Positions 22,108 to 32,062 of a stretch of 64,000 nt of DNA are shown here, piece after piece (within the stretch, counting starts at the first letter, position 1; each line of letters opens with the position of its first letter). The notes under the pieces are model-generated. The model did no database searches. It was not told where the DNA came from and saw only the letters and a list, made by a program, of their open reading frames with translations. Source of the DNA: Cherax quadricarinatus (taxonomy: Eukaryota; Arthropoda; Malacostraca; Decapoda; Parastacidae); NCBI RefSeq assembly GCF_038502225.1, contig NC_091307.1:27154543-27218542 (forward strand), given 5' to 3'. The position numbers and the translations under genes are program-made.

Positions 22108-22577
22108 GTAGTAGGTTGGTAGACGGCAACCGCCTAGGGAGGTACTACTGTCCTGCCAAGTGAGTGTAAAACGAAAACCTGTAATTGTTTTACATGATGG
22201 TAGGATTGCTGCTGTCTTTTTTTTTGTCTCATAAACATGCAAGGTTTCAAGTACATCTTGCTACTTCTACTTACACTCAGGTCACACTGCACAAGCATAC
22301 ACAAGCATATACATGTATATACACTTCTCTCTGGGTTTTCTTCTATTTCCTTATGTTTTCTTGTTCTTGTTTATTTCCTCTTATCTCCATGGAGAAGTGG
22401 AACAGAATTCTTCCTCTGTAAGCCATGCATGTCATAAGAGGTTATTAAAATGCTGGGAGCAAGAGGCTAGTAACCCCTTCTCCTGTATAAATTACTAAAT
22501 TTAAAGGGACTTTCGTTTTTCTTTTTAGGTCACCCTGCCTCGGTGGGATATGGCTGGTTTGTTGAAAAAAAAAAAAA
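22108..22577 (+). mobile_element. Internally deleted LINE-A: 5' leader joined to 3' tail
   Basis: 22108-22495 matches the LINE-A leader at 4784-5160 (GTAGTAGGTTGGTAGAC through CTAGTAACCCCTT). It then passes almost directly into the LINE-A 3' terminus (GGTCACCCTGCCTCGG, GGTTTGTTG) and poly(A) at 22562-22580. The whole ORF is absent. It may be a SINE-like derivative moved by LINE-A enzymes. Confidence 0.8.
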
Positions 22578-23080
22578 AAAGTAATGTGACTACTGTATAT
22601 GCATTTTTAGGACTAGATCAAGTGCTCACTAAATATATATCCGTGTAAGCATGTTAGAAAGCATTAACCCTTGACTGTCGCGGCCGTATATATACGTCTT
22701 ACGAGGTACCGTGTTTGACGTACATATACAGGTCTCCCTCAACATTCACGTTTTCAGCTTTCGCGGGCTTCACACATTCGCGAATTCCCAACCGCCAAAT
22801 TCCCAGCCACCAAATTCCAAGCCGCCAAATTATATTCAAGTTTCCCCCCGTCCCTACTACCCTTCCACCGACCCCAGCAACTGGCAGCCAGCTCCCACCA
22901 CTCAGTGTGGTGAGTGTTTTGTTTGTTCATTATTTGCTATTAAACTACAGTATAAATAATGTAAACCCATTCATGACTGCATATTGGAATGGCTATTCGG
23001 ACAGGTATTAGACGGTGACATCATGTGTTTACTCTTGAACACAGCAAAGAATCAAACATTTCTGCTACTGCTAATAATAA

Positions 23081-23082
23081 GA

Positions 23083-23125
<43 letters not shown>
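23081..23125. repeat. (AAT)n microsatellite, left foldback arm
   Basis: About 15 AAT units; the mirror-image (ATT)n is at 24215-24278. Confidence 0.9.
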
Positions 23126-23128
<3 letters not shown>

Positions 23129-23289
23129 CGATATAATTGAAGAAGGAAGTTGTACAAAAATACGAGGGAGTGGTCGACACATCGTCAGTGTGGCTTTGTT
23201 TATGCTGGAGTGAACATTAGTCTCCCTGCTCTTCCAAACATTTCACAATAATTCATTGTGTTTGGTGCTTGTAGATTGAGTGCGACTGG

Positions 23290-24002
23290 AGTGGTAGAGG
23301 CAGTGGTTGAGGCAGCTGTTGAGGCAGCTGTTGAGGCAGCTGTTGAGGCAGCTGTTGAGGCAGTGGTTGAGGCAGCGATTGAGGCAGTGGGTGAGGCAGC
23401 TGTTGAGGCTGCTGTTGAGGCAGCGATTGAGGCAGTGGGTGAGGCAGCTGTTGAGGCAGCGATTGAGGCAGTGGGTGAGGCAGCTGTTGAGGCAGCGATT
23501 GAGGCAGTGGTTGAGGCAGCTGTTGAGGCAGCGATTGAGGCAGTGGGTGAGGCAGCTGTTGAGGCAGCGATTGAGGCAGTGGGTGAGGCAGCTGTTGAGG
23601 CAGCGATTGAGACAGTGGGTGAGGCAGCTGTTGAGGCAGCGATTGAGGCAGTGGGTGAGGCAGCTGTTGAGGCAGCAATTGAGGCAGTGGTTGAGGCAGC
23701 TGTTGAGGCAGCGATTGAGGCAGTGGGTGAGGCAGCTGTTGAGGCAGCTGTTGAGGCAGCTGTTGAGGCAGCGATTGAGGCAGTGGGTGAGGCAGCTGTT
23801 GAGGCAGCGATTGAGGCAGTGGGTGAGGCAGCTGTTGAGGCAGCGATTGAGGCAGTGGGTGAGGCAGCTGTTGAGGCAGCGATTGAGGCAGTGGTTGAGG
23901 CAGCTGTTGAGGCAGCGATTGAGGCAGTGGGTGAGGCAGCTGTTGAGGCAGCGATTGAGGCAGTGGGTGAGGCAGCTGTTGAGGCAGCGATTGAGGCAGT
24001 GG
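23290..24002. repeat. 12-bp minisatellite (GAGGCAGCTGTT type)
   Basis: About 59 units of a 12-bp repeat. Many are arranged in a 36-bp higher-order unit alternating GCAGCTGTT, GCAGCGATT and GCAGTGGGT. Because 12 is a multiple of 3 and no unit holds a stop, long frames run on both strands (Val-Glu-Ala-Ala polymers and others). None has other coding evidence. Confidence 0.95.
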
Positions 24003-24078
24003 TATTTAATAACATACATGTTATTAATAATATGTACTATTATTATTTATAACATATATGTTATTAAATACCACTGCC
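24002..24078. repeat. Short palindrome at the minisatellite edge
   Basis: TATTTAATAACATACATG is mirrored by CATATATGTTATTAAATA about 40 bp on. A third copy of the same block is near 24561-24590. It likely marks the centre of the foldback. Confidence 0.8.
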
Positions 24079-24212
24079 TCAACCCCTGAATTATCATGAA
24101 ATGTTTGGAAGAGCAGGGAGACTAACGCTCACTCCAGCATAAACAAAGCCACACTGACGATGTGTCAACCACTCCCTCGTATTTTTGTACAATTTCCTTC
24201 ATCAATTATATT

Positions 24213-24214
<2 letters not shown>

Positions 24215-24278
<64 letters not shown>
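24215..24278. repeat. (ATT)n microsatellite, right foldback arm
   Basis: About 21 ATT units, the inverted counterpart of 23081-23125 but longer. Confidence 0.9.
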
Positions 24279-24282
<4 letters not shown>

Positions 24283-25909
24283 TCTTATTATTAGCAGTAG
24301 CAGAAATGTTTGATTCTTTGCTGTGTTCAAGAGTAAACACATGATGTCGCCGTCTAATACCTGTCCGAATAGCCATTGCAATATGCAGTCATGAATGGGT
24401 TTACATTATTTATACTGTAGTTTAATAGCAAATAATGAACAAACAAAACACTCACCACACTGAGTGGTGGGAGGGATGGCTGCCAGTTGTGGGGGTCGGA
24501 GGGAGGGTAGTAGGGACTCGCAGTGGTTGGGGAAGTGGTGGAGGCAGTGGTGGAGTCTGTGGTATTTAATAACATACATGTTATTAAAGCATAACATGTA
24601 TATATTTAGTACAATTTACGACGTTTTCATGTATTTTATGATTGTTCATGGTTCAACAAGTTAAGGAAGCAGTATTGTATTATATTCCCCTACAATATAT
24701 TGGGGGCACCAAACATTCACGGTTTTTCAACATTCGTGAGGCTCTTGATCCCCTAACCCTCGCGAATGTTGAGGGAGACCTGTACTCATAAATTCTAGAG
24801 GCTTCAAATCAAGTAGGAGAAAGCTGGTAGGCCCACATGTGAGAGAATGGGTCTGTGTGGCCAGTGTGCACCATATAAAAAAAATCCTGGAGCACGCAGT
24901 GCATAATGAGAAAAAAAAAACTCCGACCATTTTTTTTAATTAAAATGCCGTTTTTGTGGTCTATTTTCGTATAGTATTTATGGTTGTATTCTCATTTTCT
25001 TGGTCTCATTTGATAGAATGGAAAACATATTATAGAAGTAGAGGTGATTTTGATTGATTTTACTATAAAAAGAACCTGGAAATGGAGCTCAAAGTAGGGA
25101 AAATGTTTGATTTTTGCCAATGTTCAAAAGTAAACAAATGATGTCATTGTCCAATAAACGTCTAACTAGCCATTCTAATATGCAGTCATGAATGGGTTGA
25201 TGTTATTTATACAATTATTACAGTATTGCAGTAGTCTGCATAATAGTAAGTCTTCTATTTTTTGTTTGAATAAAAATTCAAATAGAAAGCAAGAGCAATA
25301 TCAGAGGGGCCTGGAGACGTGACTGATGAACAAAGAAAATGTTATTTTAGAGTCAGGAATGTCTGCATTGTTCATTCTGGACCTTATTTTGAAATTGTCA
25401 TATTTTTTAATTTTCGTGAAATTGGCCAAATTGCAAATTTCTGACCTCATTATTGGGTAGTTGAAATCGGTAAATGGGCAGTTTCTTGTACTCAATCGAT
25501 AGAAAAAAATGGAGTTCTAAAGAAATAGCTATGCGTTTGGTAGACTGGAACAATGGAATTAGCCGAAAATAGGGCTCAAAGTGGGCGAAATTGCCGATTT
25601 GTAAATATCGCCGAGGTTGCTAACTTCGTGAGAGCACAATTCCGTCAGCTTTCCATCAAATTTAGCTTTTTTGGTGTCATTACAATCGGGAAAAGATTCT
25701 CTATCATTCCATAAGAAAAAATAATTTTTTTTTTTAAATTTTGCGACACCAGGAGACACCTCAGGATTGGGGGTTGTGACAGTCAAAGGGTTAAGACACA
25801 TCTGAAAGTGAAAAAAAAAAAAAAGTAATGTTTCACTCTACAGTGATTTTCACTTTACAGCAGTAGCCCAGAAACTAACCTGCTGAATAAGTGGGTGGCC
25901 TTCTTGTAT

Positions 25910-26636
25910 AAGGATTATTAGCAATTTCGCTAGTATGTCTTCCGTTCTATCGACTGAGTACAAGTAACCACCTGTTCAACTATCAAAACTCTTAGGCACT
26001 AAAACACCATTTCCTCTATGCAATTTTCATATCTCCAAGGCTCTTCTATATTACACTTACCTTATTTTTTTAATAAATCACACAAAAATTAATGATATAC
26101 CCTATTTCTTGGTTAATAAAATTCAACCAGGAATGATTTTTCAAGGTTTATGGCATCCCAATAATTGAATCAGACCCAGTAAAACCCATAAAACAGATAT
26201 GGAGGGGATGGGGGAGGGAAAGTTTTACCCATCCTCAGGAATAGTATTGGCAAAAATCGAATACGTATTTCTGTTTTGGGCCGATTTCAAGCTAATTCTA
26301 GTCTTGGAATCAACTAAAATCTTCTCTATTTCAGAAGAATGTCTTCCATTCTATCAAACGATACCAAGAGTCAATAAAACCATAAAATCCATCCTAGAAA
26401 ACCCATCAAAATCGCTATTTTAAGCCAAACAAGGTCAGTGTTTTGTTTTCTCATCATGCACCACGTGAAGCAAGATCTTTTTTAAATTGTGTTCACACTC
26501 ACCACAGACCCATTCTCTTGTATCTAGGCTAAAAGTTACTACTCACAGCTTATCTGTGAGGTGAACTCATGACATACATCTACAAAACGAACCCTGGCAT
26601 CAATAATATAGTTCTATGTGGCAGATGGTCAAAGAG
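25910..26636. mobile_element. Degenerate TTAA-family MITE fragment (copy 5)
   Basis: Blocks shared with copies 1-4 are recognisable in order, for example GTCTTCCATTCTATCAAA near 26340 and the CACACTCACCACAGACCCATTCT region near 26490. It ends at GGTCAAAGAG then TTAA (26637-26640). The left end is not clear. Confidence 0.6.
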
Positions 26637-26640
26637 TTAA

Positions 26641-27043
26641 TGTCTTAGTCTGCCCATCTGACTCCACAGCCTCGAATTAGTAACATCAATGAAAGTAATG
26701 GTTTTATAAAAAGAATGAGTGCATGACATGGAATGGAGGCCCTCTGGGGCAACAGAAGCAGATATAACCTTGCTCTCACAGTAAGATGGACTTGCCAATT
26801 ATTCATCAACACATCTAACATCAATTTAGGTAAATGAACATATATGCAATGTTCGCTCACCAGGAGATTAATCAAACCTCAAGCTACTGGTGAGCACAAT
26901 GTAGCCTAAATTAAATTATTGAATGTGGAATATTTTAACCTATGATACTCTTAAGTCAAACATCCCATTATTTTCTGATTACTAAAAGATATAATTCTAC
27001 CAATTTTTAATAGTAGAGAAGATGGATAACAATTAATACTAAC
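26641..27043. other. PSMD12 intron, no recognised feature
   Basis: A minus frame of 76 codons (26645-26875) has no recognisable similarity. The donor of the 27044 exon (GTTAGT) is at the right edge. Confidence 0.5.
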
Positions 27044-27268
27044 TGTTCTTGTCTGCTTCTCCAACACCATCAAGCTGTCCACTGCCTCTTGTACTCTACC
27101 ATCTTTTGCCATCTGTTGTGCAGCTGGTATTTTTTCATCACAAGTGGCTGAATAATCAACTTCCATTTTGACAAGTCTTCCACCTTCAGTAATTACGTTA
27201 CCCAAAGTAGCATCTTCAGTAGTTGCCTCTGTGGGCTTTTTATCTGCTGGTTTCTTGTCTGAAGACAT
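27044..27268 (-). CDS. psmd12: 26S proteasome non-ATPase subunit 12 (Rpn5), first coding exon
   Basis: 75 codons from ATG at 27268-27266 to Thr. A charged N-terminal extension (MSSDKKPADKKPTEATTED) is followed by the family signature LVKMEVDYSATCDEKIP and LEKQTRT, matching human PSMD12 (KMEVDYSATVDQRLP, LEKQTRT). The donor ACA/GTTAGT is in phase 0, and the 22040 exon joins exactly. Upstream, TTCTTATTTCAG/CTACCATG is a strong acceptor only 5 bases before the ATG, so a separate 5' UTR exon is expected. The N-terminal extension is about 20 residues longer than human and would need transcript support. Confidence 0.95.
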
Positions 27269-27407
27269 GGTAGCTGAAATAAGAAAGTTAATATATAACC
27301 TTAATGGGGATTTAGATACAAAATAAAGTCATCTTGATTTTCTTTTAAAGAGTGAAACTCCTCTTGATTTTTTTTCTAAGTAGGTCTTCGACAAAGACCT
27401 ACTATAC

Positions 27408-28053
27408 TATGACTGGTTCATGCCATGACTGGTTCATGCCATGACTGGTTCATGCCATGACTGGTTCATGCCATGACTGGTTCATGCCATGACTGGTTCA
27501 TGCCATGACTGGTTCATGCCATGACTGGTTCATGCCATGACTGGTTCATGCCATGACTGGTTCATGCCATGACTGGTTCATGCCATGACTGGTTCATTCC
27601 ATGACTGGTTCATTCCATGACTGGTTCATTCCATGACTGGTTCATTCCATGACTGGTTCATTCCATGACTGGTTCATGCCATGACTGGTTCATTCCATGA
27701 CTGGTTCATTCCATGACTGGTTCATGCCATGACTGGTTCATTCCATGACTGGTTCATTCCATGACTGGTTCATTCCATGTCTGGTTCATTCCATGACTGG
27801 TTCATGCCATGACTGGTTCATGCCATGACTGGTTCATTCCATGACTGGTTCATGCCATGACTGGTTCATGCCATGACTGACATATATTGCTGCACTGACT
27901 GGGCCATTATGCCATGGCAGACTGGTTCAAGACTGGTTCATTTAGGCACATGCTACATGACTGGTTCATGCCATGACTGGTTCATGCCATGACTGGTTCA
28001 TGCCATGACTGGTTCATTCCATGACTGGTTCATGCCATGACTGACATATATTG
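27408..28053. repeat. 16-bp minisatellite (ATGACTGGTTCATGCC)
   Basis: About 35 units, mostly perfect, with a GCC/TCC variant at the unit end. A non-repeat gap at 27880-27955 includes a TGACATATATTGCTGCACTG block that recurs at 28042. Each unit contains CATGA...TCATG, a short inverted repeat. It lies immediately upstream of the first PSMD12 coding exon. Confidence 0.95.
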
Positions 28054-28616
28054 CTGCACTGGGGTTATACAGCAAGTTTATTTAGGCACAGCTACACAAA
28101 TACAATTATTATACATGAAAAACATTTCTGCGGTAATTCAAGAGTTTAATCCACATTTCGACTACGTTAAATAAATTTAAGTCAGAATTATTACAATAAC
28201 AGCAGCAGCCAAGACCACCGACTCTTGTCACAACTATAGCCTTAATGGCCTATTCTTTACACTACAAACGGTGCAGTGCTCCATAATCTACTGCTGGAGT
28301 CTATAAATCACAGGAGATTCAGCCTTGATTAAGGTTAAATTAAGGAAAGAAGATAATATTACCAGGAGGAGACTTGTGTGGCAGACTCATGTAAACAATG
28401 TTGATCCTCCACACAAACCTTCGACTTCTACTATTGCAATACTTTTTATCTCAATAATTAAATGGTAGTTTTATGTGTGTGTGGATTTTCATAGTTTGTT
28501 AATTAAATTAAGCAACAAATGCGTGTATTTAGGTTTTCATAGAGTTTTTCAGTTATGCTGAAAAGTCGATAAAATAGTGCAAGTAAGTCCAGAGAATATT
28601 CAGGGAATACTTTTGT
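28054..28616. other. psmd12: Upstream region of PSMD12
   Basis: 28066-28150 is a reversed retroposon tail. The rest (28150-28616) is the most likely place for the PSMD12 promoter and 5' UTR exon, but no promoter element is clear. Confidence 0.35.
28363..28480 (-). other. psmd12: Candidate PSMD12 non-coding first exon
   Basis: Reading minus, CAAGTCTCCTCCTG/GTAATATT at 28363 is a plausible donor that could join the acceptor at 27273. The right-hand limit given is arbitrary, and no TATA box or initiator is convincing. If correct, the 16-bp minisatellite is in the 5' UTR intron. Confidence 0.25.
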
Positions 28617-28960
28617 GTTCAATTCAATTCAAGTTTATTTTCTATAAGGGTTACAATGTGGGGTTTACAGGTTTTGGGTATTTTGTGGTTTACATGTTAT
28701 AAAATACTAATTACAGAGGGGGCCACTAGGACACCTAGCATGGCTAGGTATTTCGAGCAGACTTAGATTTATTCTTAACATTAAGTCGTTACAGATTATA
28801 GTATTAAGGCTAAGTGTTGGCTTTATCAATAACATTAACACGTCTCTCTCTGGACTATGCATCGATGGAATAATTTACTAGTCATTTTTATGGATTACTT
28901 GTGTCTGGAATAATTATAGCGGCATATTGCTGTTAGCCACAAACATAAGTTCCATTTCCA
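28617..28960 (-). mobile_element. LINE/SINE 3' end fragment
   Basis: Opens with CAATTCAATTCAAGTTTATTTTC, a reversed tail. GGCCACTAGGACACCTAGCATGG follows, which I associate with a common decapod retroposon. No coding sequence. The identity of the parent element is not established. Confidence 0.4.
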
Positions 28961-29019
28961 GTGCGTCTGGTTTTTCTGCGGCTTTTTAAGGAAGCCAACC
29001 ACTGGCTCGGATGTAACGT

Positions 29020-29020
<1 letters not shown>

Positions 29021-29102
<82 letters not shown>
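29021..29102. repeat. (AAT)n microsatellite
   Basis: About 27 AAT units directly at the 3' end of the minus-strand SINE at 29103, as the tail of that element. Confidence 0.95.
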
Positions 29103-29107
<5 letters not shown>

Positions 29108-29400
29108 TACCTTTATTTTCTACAAGCACATGTACAAGGTATACAGACTATATAGAAAGCCCCTCGTTATACAGACCATTTCGGGCAAATTTTATTTTAT
29201 TTATTTATTTATTTTATGTCTTTGCAAACAGTACATCGAGATTTTGTATTTACAATAGTGGGTTGCAATGCAAAGAGAGCCTCTATTTTGCCTAGACATT
29301 TTGTCCCAGGATGCGACCCACACCAGTCGATTAACACCCAGGTACCCATTTTACTGCCGGGTGAATAAGGACACCAGGTATAAGGAAACACGTCGTTCGA
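29103..29400 (-). mobile_element. SINE body, minus strand
   Basis: Reading minus: CACCCGGCAGTAAAATGGG, TACCTGGGTGTTAATCGACT, GTGGGTCGCATCCTGGGAC, then TTTGCCCGAAATGG and GTATACCTTGTACATGTGC before the AT-rich tail. The same body is at 31600-31775 (+). The tRNA head is missing. Confidence 0.7.
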
Positions 29401-29404
29401 TCGC

Positions 29405-29536
29405 TAGCACACACCAATGAAAAAAAGTCACTTTGTCTGACTTTTTTGTGTTATCCCAGGTTCTCTACACATATGCTGCTATGTATGATAATCTATGTAA
29501 CTGTATTTGTGTATACCTGAATAAACTTACTTATTT
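29405..29536 (+). repeat. SINE/LINE 3' tail repeat
   Basis: Second copy of the 270-420 segment, ending CTGAATAAACTTACTT. Confidence 0.65.
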
Positions 29537-29720
29537 ACTTACCTACACTCAGCTCACACACTGAGGTCCAGGGTTCGAATCTCCTCCGGTACTGCAGGGA
29601 AATATTAGGGACGTGTTTCCATATGACACCTGCTGTCCCTGTCCTTGTTCACCTATCAGTTTAAAATGGGTACCTGAGTGTTAGTGGACTCACTCACTGT
29701 CGCTTGATCACACAGTCCGA
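29537..29720 (+). mobile_element. tRNA-derived SINE head
   Basis: Contains a B-box-like GGGTTCGAATC at about 29572 and the SINE block TGGGTACCTGAGTGTTAGT. It runs into the ORF1 element that follows. Confidence 0.55.
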
Positions 29721-29809
29721 TCACAGAGTTGCTCTACACTCAAGAAGCCTCTCTTCGACCCCGCCAGGGTGTAGAATTTAAATTCTACAGACGTCACATA
29801 CTTTTCACA

Positions 29810-31348
29810 ATGCTGTCGAATCGTGTGAAAATCAAGCCTGCGAATGGTGCAATAAATGACTCCTCGAAATTAGCTTTAGCTACCGTCGTTAAGACCCGCC
29901 TGCAGGTCAAATTTACGGCAATCCACTCTCTGAAGGACTCCTTCATTGTCGTCTGCACAGACGACACGGAAGCATCAAAACTAATGGACGACTCTTCAGT
30001 TAGGACCCTACAAACACAACAATTCACTCTATCCCCGTCTCCATTCTTGAAGTCGAAACGTTCGGTCTTTGTGAAAAGACTGGACAATATGGTCACCTCT
30101 CTCTCTACTGAAGCCCTGAAGACATCTATTGAGGAACAGAACACCTGGGTCTCGGTAGACAGCATCTCCAAGATTCCTAACGCCTCATCTATGCTAAAGA
30201 TTACATTCTCAGACATCTCCATGGCTGCCCAAGCTCTCTCTGACGGTCTGGCCATCTCATATTACCACATTCACCCTAGTCATATAGAACAAGAACGTTT
30301 CACATACATCTCCCACTGCAGGACCTGCTACTCCTATAATCACACCACCAAGGACTGCCCCGTCAAGGATAAGAAGTTTTGTTCAAAATGTGGAAATGAT
30401 GGACACGATTTCAGATCCTGCACCATTACTACAGCACCAACATGTCTTAACTGCAAGGGTAATCATCATACCCTTGCAGCTAAGTGCCCACTCAGGAAAG
30501 AAATCATATTGAAGAAAACTGAAGTTCTGAAGAACACCTCCAATTCACCAACATACGCTGCAATAACCAAACCACAAACCGACACCACCAAGACTCTACA
30601 TGCTAATCTACAGGCACCATCACCCAGCAACTCCCTCTCTCCACTCCCCGACGGAGAGTCCTCCAAGGTGCTGTACTGCATGGTGTATGCACACCTTGCA
30701 AACGCAGCAAACCCCGGCACTTTCAACACCACTATTAACGAACTATTCCGTCTGAACAACATGCCTGCCTTCAATTTTCCGGACTCCACACCTTCAGCAG
30801 ACATCCTCAAGATCCTTCCCAAAGTCCTGAACTTTACTGCACCTGCAGACCTGTCTCCTGCCCAAGCAACTGCTCCTGTAACTTCTATAACCACTTCCAC
30901 CGCTGACTACGTTGATCATGTTGCCTCAACCACCGTCTCCCACCTCTCCCAGCCTGCTGTTACACAACCATTACACCTCACAGCTGCTCCTGTCGACCCT
31001 CAGTCACCTGCTACCACCACTGTAGATTCTCCCAATGAATCCACTCCAGAAGAGGAAGATAACGACGACTCCAGTAAACCCTCATGGGAAAATCTTACCT
31101 TTTACACTTCTCCTTCAAATACTGACACCATGACCTGTACTGAACTCTACAAAAGCCTCGGTGCTGGAACAGTCAAGTATGCATGTGAATCACCGCTTCA
31201 ATTCACACTCACCCAAGTTCTTGAGTTCATCAAGCCTCTACGTTTCACCTTCAGTAACAAGGCTAAACTATACCACCTATCTAGGAGCAGCTTCAAAAAG
31301 TTCGAAAATGGCTCCATTGCTAACCTGCCTCCTCAGTTACTCCTATAA
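29810..31348 (+). CDS. Non-LTR retrotransposon ORF1 (gag-like, zinc-knuckle) protein
   Basis: An intact 512-codon frame from ATG 29810 (MLSNRVKIKP); the frame is open upstream to 29729. Three retroviral-type zinc knuckles lie in the middle: CRTCYSYNHTTKDC, CSKCGNDGHDFRSC and CLNCKGNHHTLAAKC (about 30320-30490). This is as in ORF1 proteins of Jockey/I/CR1-type LINEs that coat their RNA. A Pro/Thr/Ser-rich linker and an acidic stretch (EEEDNDDSSK) follow. No endonuclease or RT lies downstream; the sequence goes to a SINE-like tail. It could be a chimeric non-autonomous element or a 3'-deleted LINE. Confidence 0.75.
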   Translation: MLSNRVKIKPANGAINDSSKLALATVVKTRLQVKFTAIHSLKDSFIVVCTDDTEASKLMDDSSVRTLQTQQFTLSPSPFLKSKRSVFVKRLDNMVTSLSTEALKTSIEEQNTWVSVDSISKIPNASSMLKITFSDISMAAQALSDGLAISYYHIHPSHIEQERFTYISHCRTCYSYNHTTKDCPVKDKKFCSKCGNDGHDFRSCTITTAPTCLNCKGNHHTLAAKCPLRKEIILKKTEVLKNTSNSPTYAAITKPQTDTTKTLHANLQAPSPSNSLSPLPDGESSKVLYCMVYAHLANAANPGTFNTTINELFRLNNMPAFNFPDSTPSADILKILPKVLNFTAPADLSPAQATAPVTSITTSTADYVDHVASTTVSHLSQPAVTQPLHLTAAPVDPQSPATTTVDSPNESTPEEEDNDDSSKPSWENLTFYTSPSNTDTMTCTELYKSLGAGTVKYACESPLQFTLTQVLEFIKPLRFTFSNKAKLYHLSRSSFKKFENGSIANLPPQLLL

Positions 31349-31599
31349 CTCCCATATGTGTTCTACCCTCTGATGTGACCTAGCCTGCTGCCAGCTACTC
31401 AAGATTCAAGACTTCATCTACCACAAGTTCGATGCAACAGTCCCTGCTATTCCTGTTCTCAACTCTGCCCCACGATCGCCTTAGCTGCTGGGTTAAGCCC
31501 TGGCTCTATTTCTTTGACTAAGAACACTCCTCTCCAGAGCTATTCTTCATCTGTCCCGTCTTCCTTGCTCATCCCATTGGGATCTTACCTGAACTTATT
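31349..31599 (+). other. 3' flank of ORF1
   Basis: No RT or endonuclease similarity. Probably 3' UTR of the ORF1 element. Confidence 0.45.
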
Positions 31600-31775
31600 T
31601 GATTTGATTGATTTGATTAGTGGACTGGTGTGGGTCGCATCCTAGGACAAAACTGACCTAATTTGCCCGAAATGCTCAGCATAACAAGCGACTTTCTATA
31701 TAGTAGTATGTCATTGATGTCAGCTATGGTCTGTATACCTTGTACATGTACTTAATAAAGATATTATTATTAGAT
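31600..31775 (+). mobile_element. SINE body and tail, plus strand
   Basis: GTGGGTCGCATCCTAGGAC, TTTGCCCGAAATGCTC and TATACCTTGTACATGTAC, then TAATAAAGATATTATTATTA. It matches 29103-29300 reversed. It may serve as the 3' end of the ORF1 element, giving it a poly(A) signal. Confidence 0.65.
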
Positions 31776-31792
31776 TATTATTAATGTTCCTG

Positions 31793-31866
31793 TCCTTGCC
31801 AGGAATTGAACCCGGACCCCTAGCATGTGAAGCAAGAGCGCTGCTTACCAGGCCACGAGCCACCCT
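31793..31866 (-). mobile_element. tRNA-like SINE head
   Basis: Reading minus: GTGGCTCGTGGCCTGGTAAGC (A-box region) and GGGTTCAATTCCTGGC (B-box). It is a SINE head and not a tRNA gene, because no cloverleaf 3' acceptor stem follows. Confidence 0.6.
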
Positions 31867-32062
31867 TCATGTAGTTATGTCGCTCTCACAGAGTTTGGAG
31901 TTTCAGGAAGCGAGGTTCACCTTTCATGTTTAAGAATGCTTGTTACTGTTCCTGTTTCTACCTACATTTGATAAATATTTGAGCCTCGGACACGGGGAGA
32001 TACGGCATGATACAGTTCACGAGGAAGTGGTTTTCTTAATGCCCTGACTGGCTCTTCCATTT

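Larger units (their letters stand above)
22729..24782. mobile_element. TA-flanked foldback element (pogo/Tigger-like termini)
   Basis: Ends CAGGTCTCCCTCAACATTC and its inverse, flanked by TA on both sides (22727-22728, 24783-24784). Arms of about 400 bp (22840-23260 and 24085-24510) are near-perfect inverted copies, down to mirrored AAT/ATT microsatellites. The loop is a 12-bp minisatellite plus a short palindrome. No transposase is encoded. The TIR sequence and TA target are typical of Tc1/mariner-pogo type elements; the exact family is inferred. Confidence 0.85.
22668..25790. mobile_element. piggyBac-like MITE (TTAA family, copy 4), host of the foldback element
   Basis: TTAA at 22664-22667 and 25791-25794. 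Termini are CCCTTGACTGTC and the complement of CCCTTTGACTGTC. After removal of 22729-24782 the remaining sequence aligns to copy 3, including the GGCCGTATATATACG palindrome beside the left end and the block matching 20400-20520. It lies within the PSMD12 intron between its first two coding exons. Confidence 0.8.

Noticed and set aside
23200..24089. Five overlapping frames of about 140-270 codons
   Set aside because: All are products of the 12-bp minisatellite, which lacks stops on both strands. No start context, domain or conservation.
26645..26875. 76-codon minus frame within PSMD12 intron
   Set aside because: No recognised similarity and no splice signals that fit the PSMD12 phase.
27408..28053. 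CRISPR-like array
   Set aside because: Units are contiguous 16-bp repeats without spacers and the DNA is eukaryotic. The same applies to 56260-56934 and 59694-62757.
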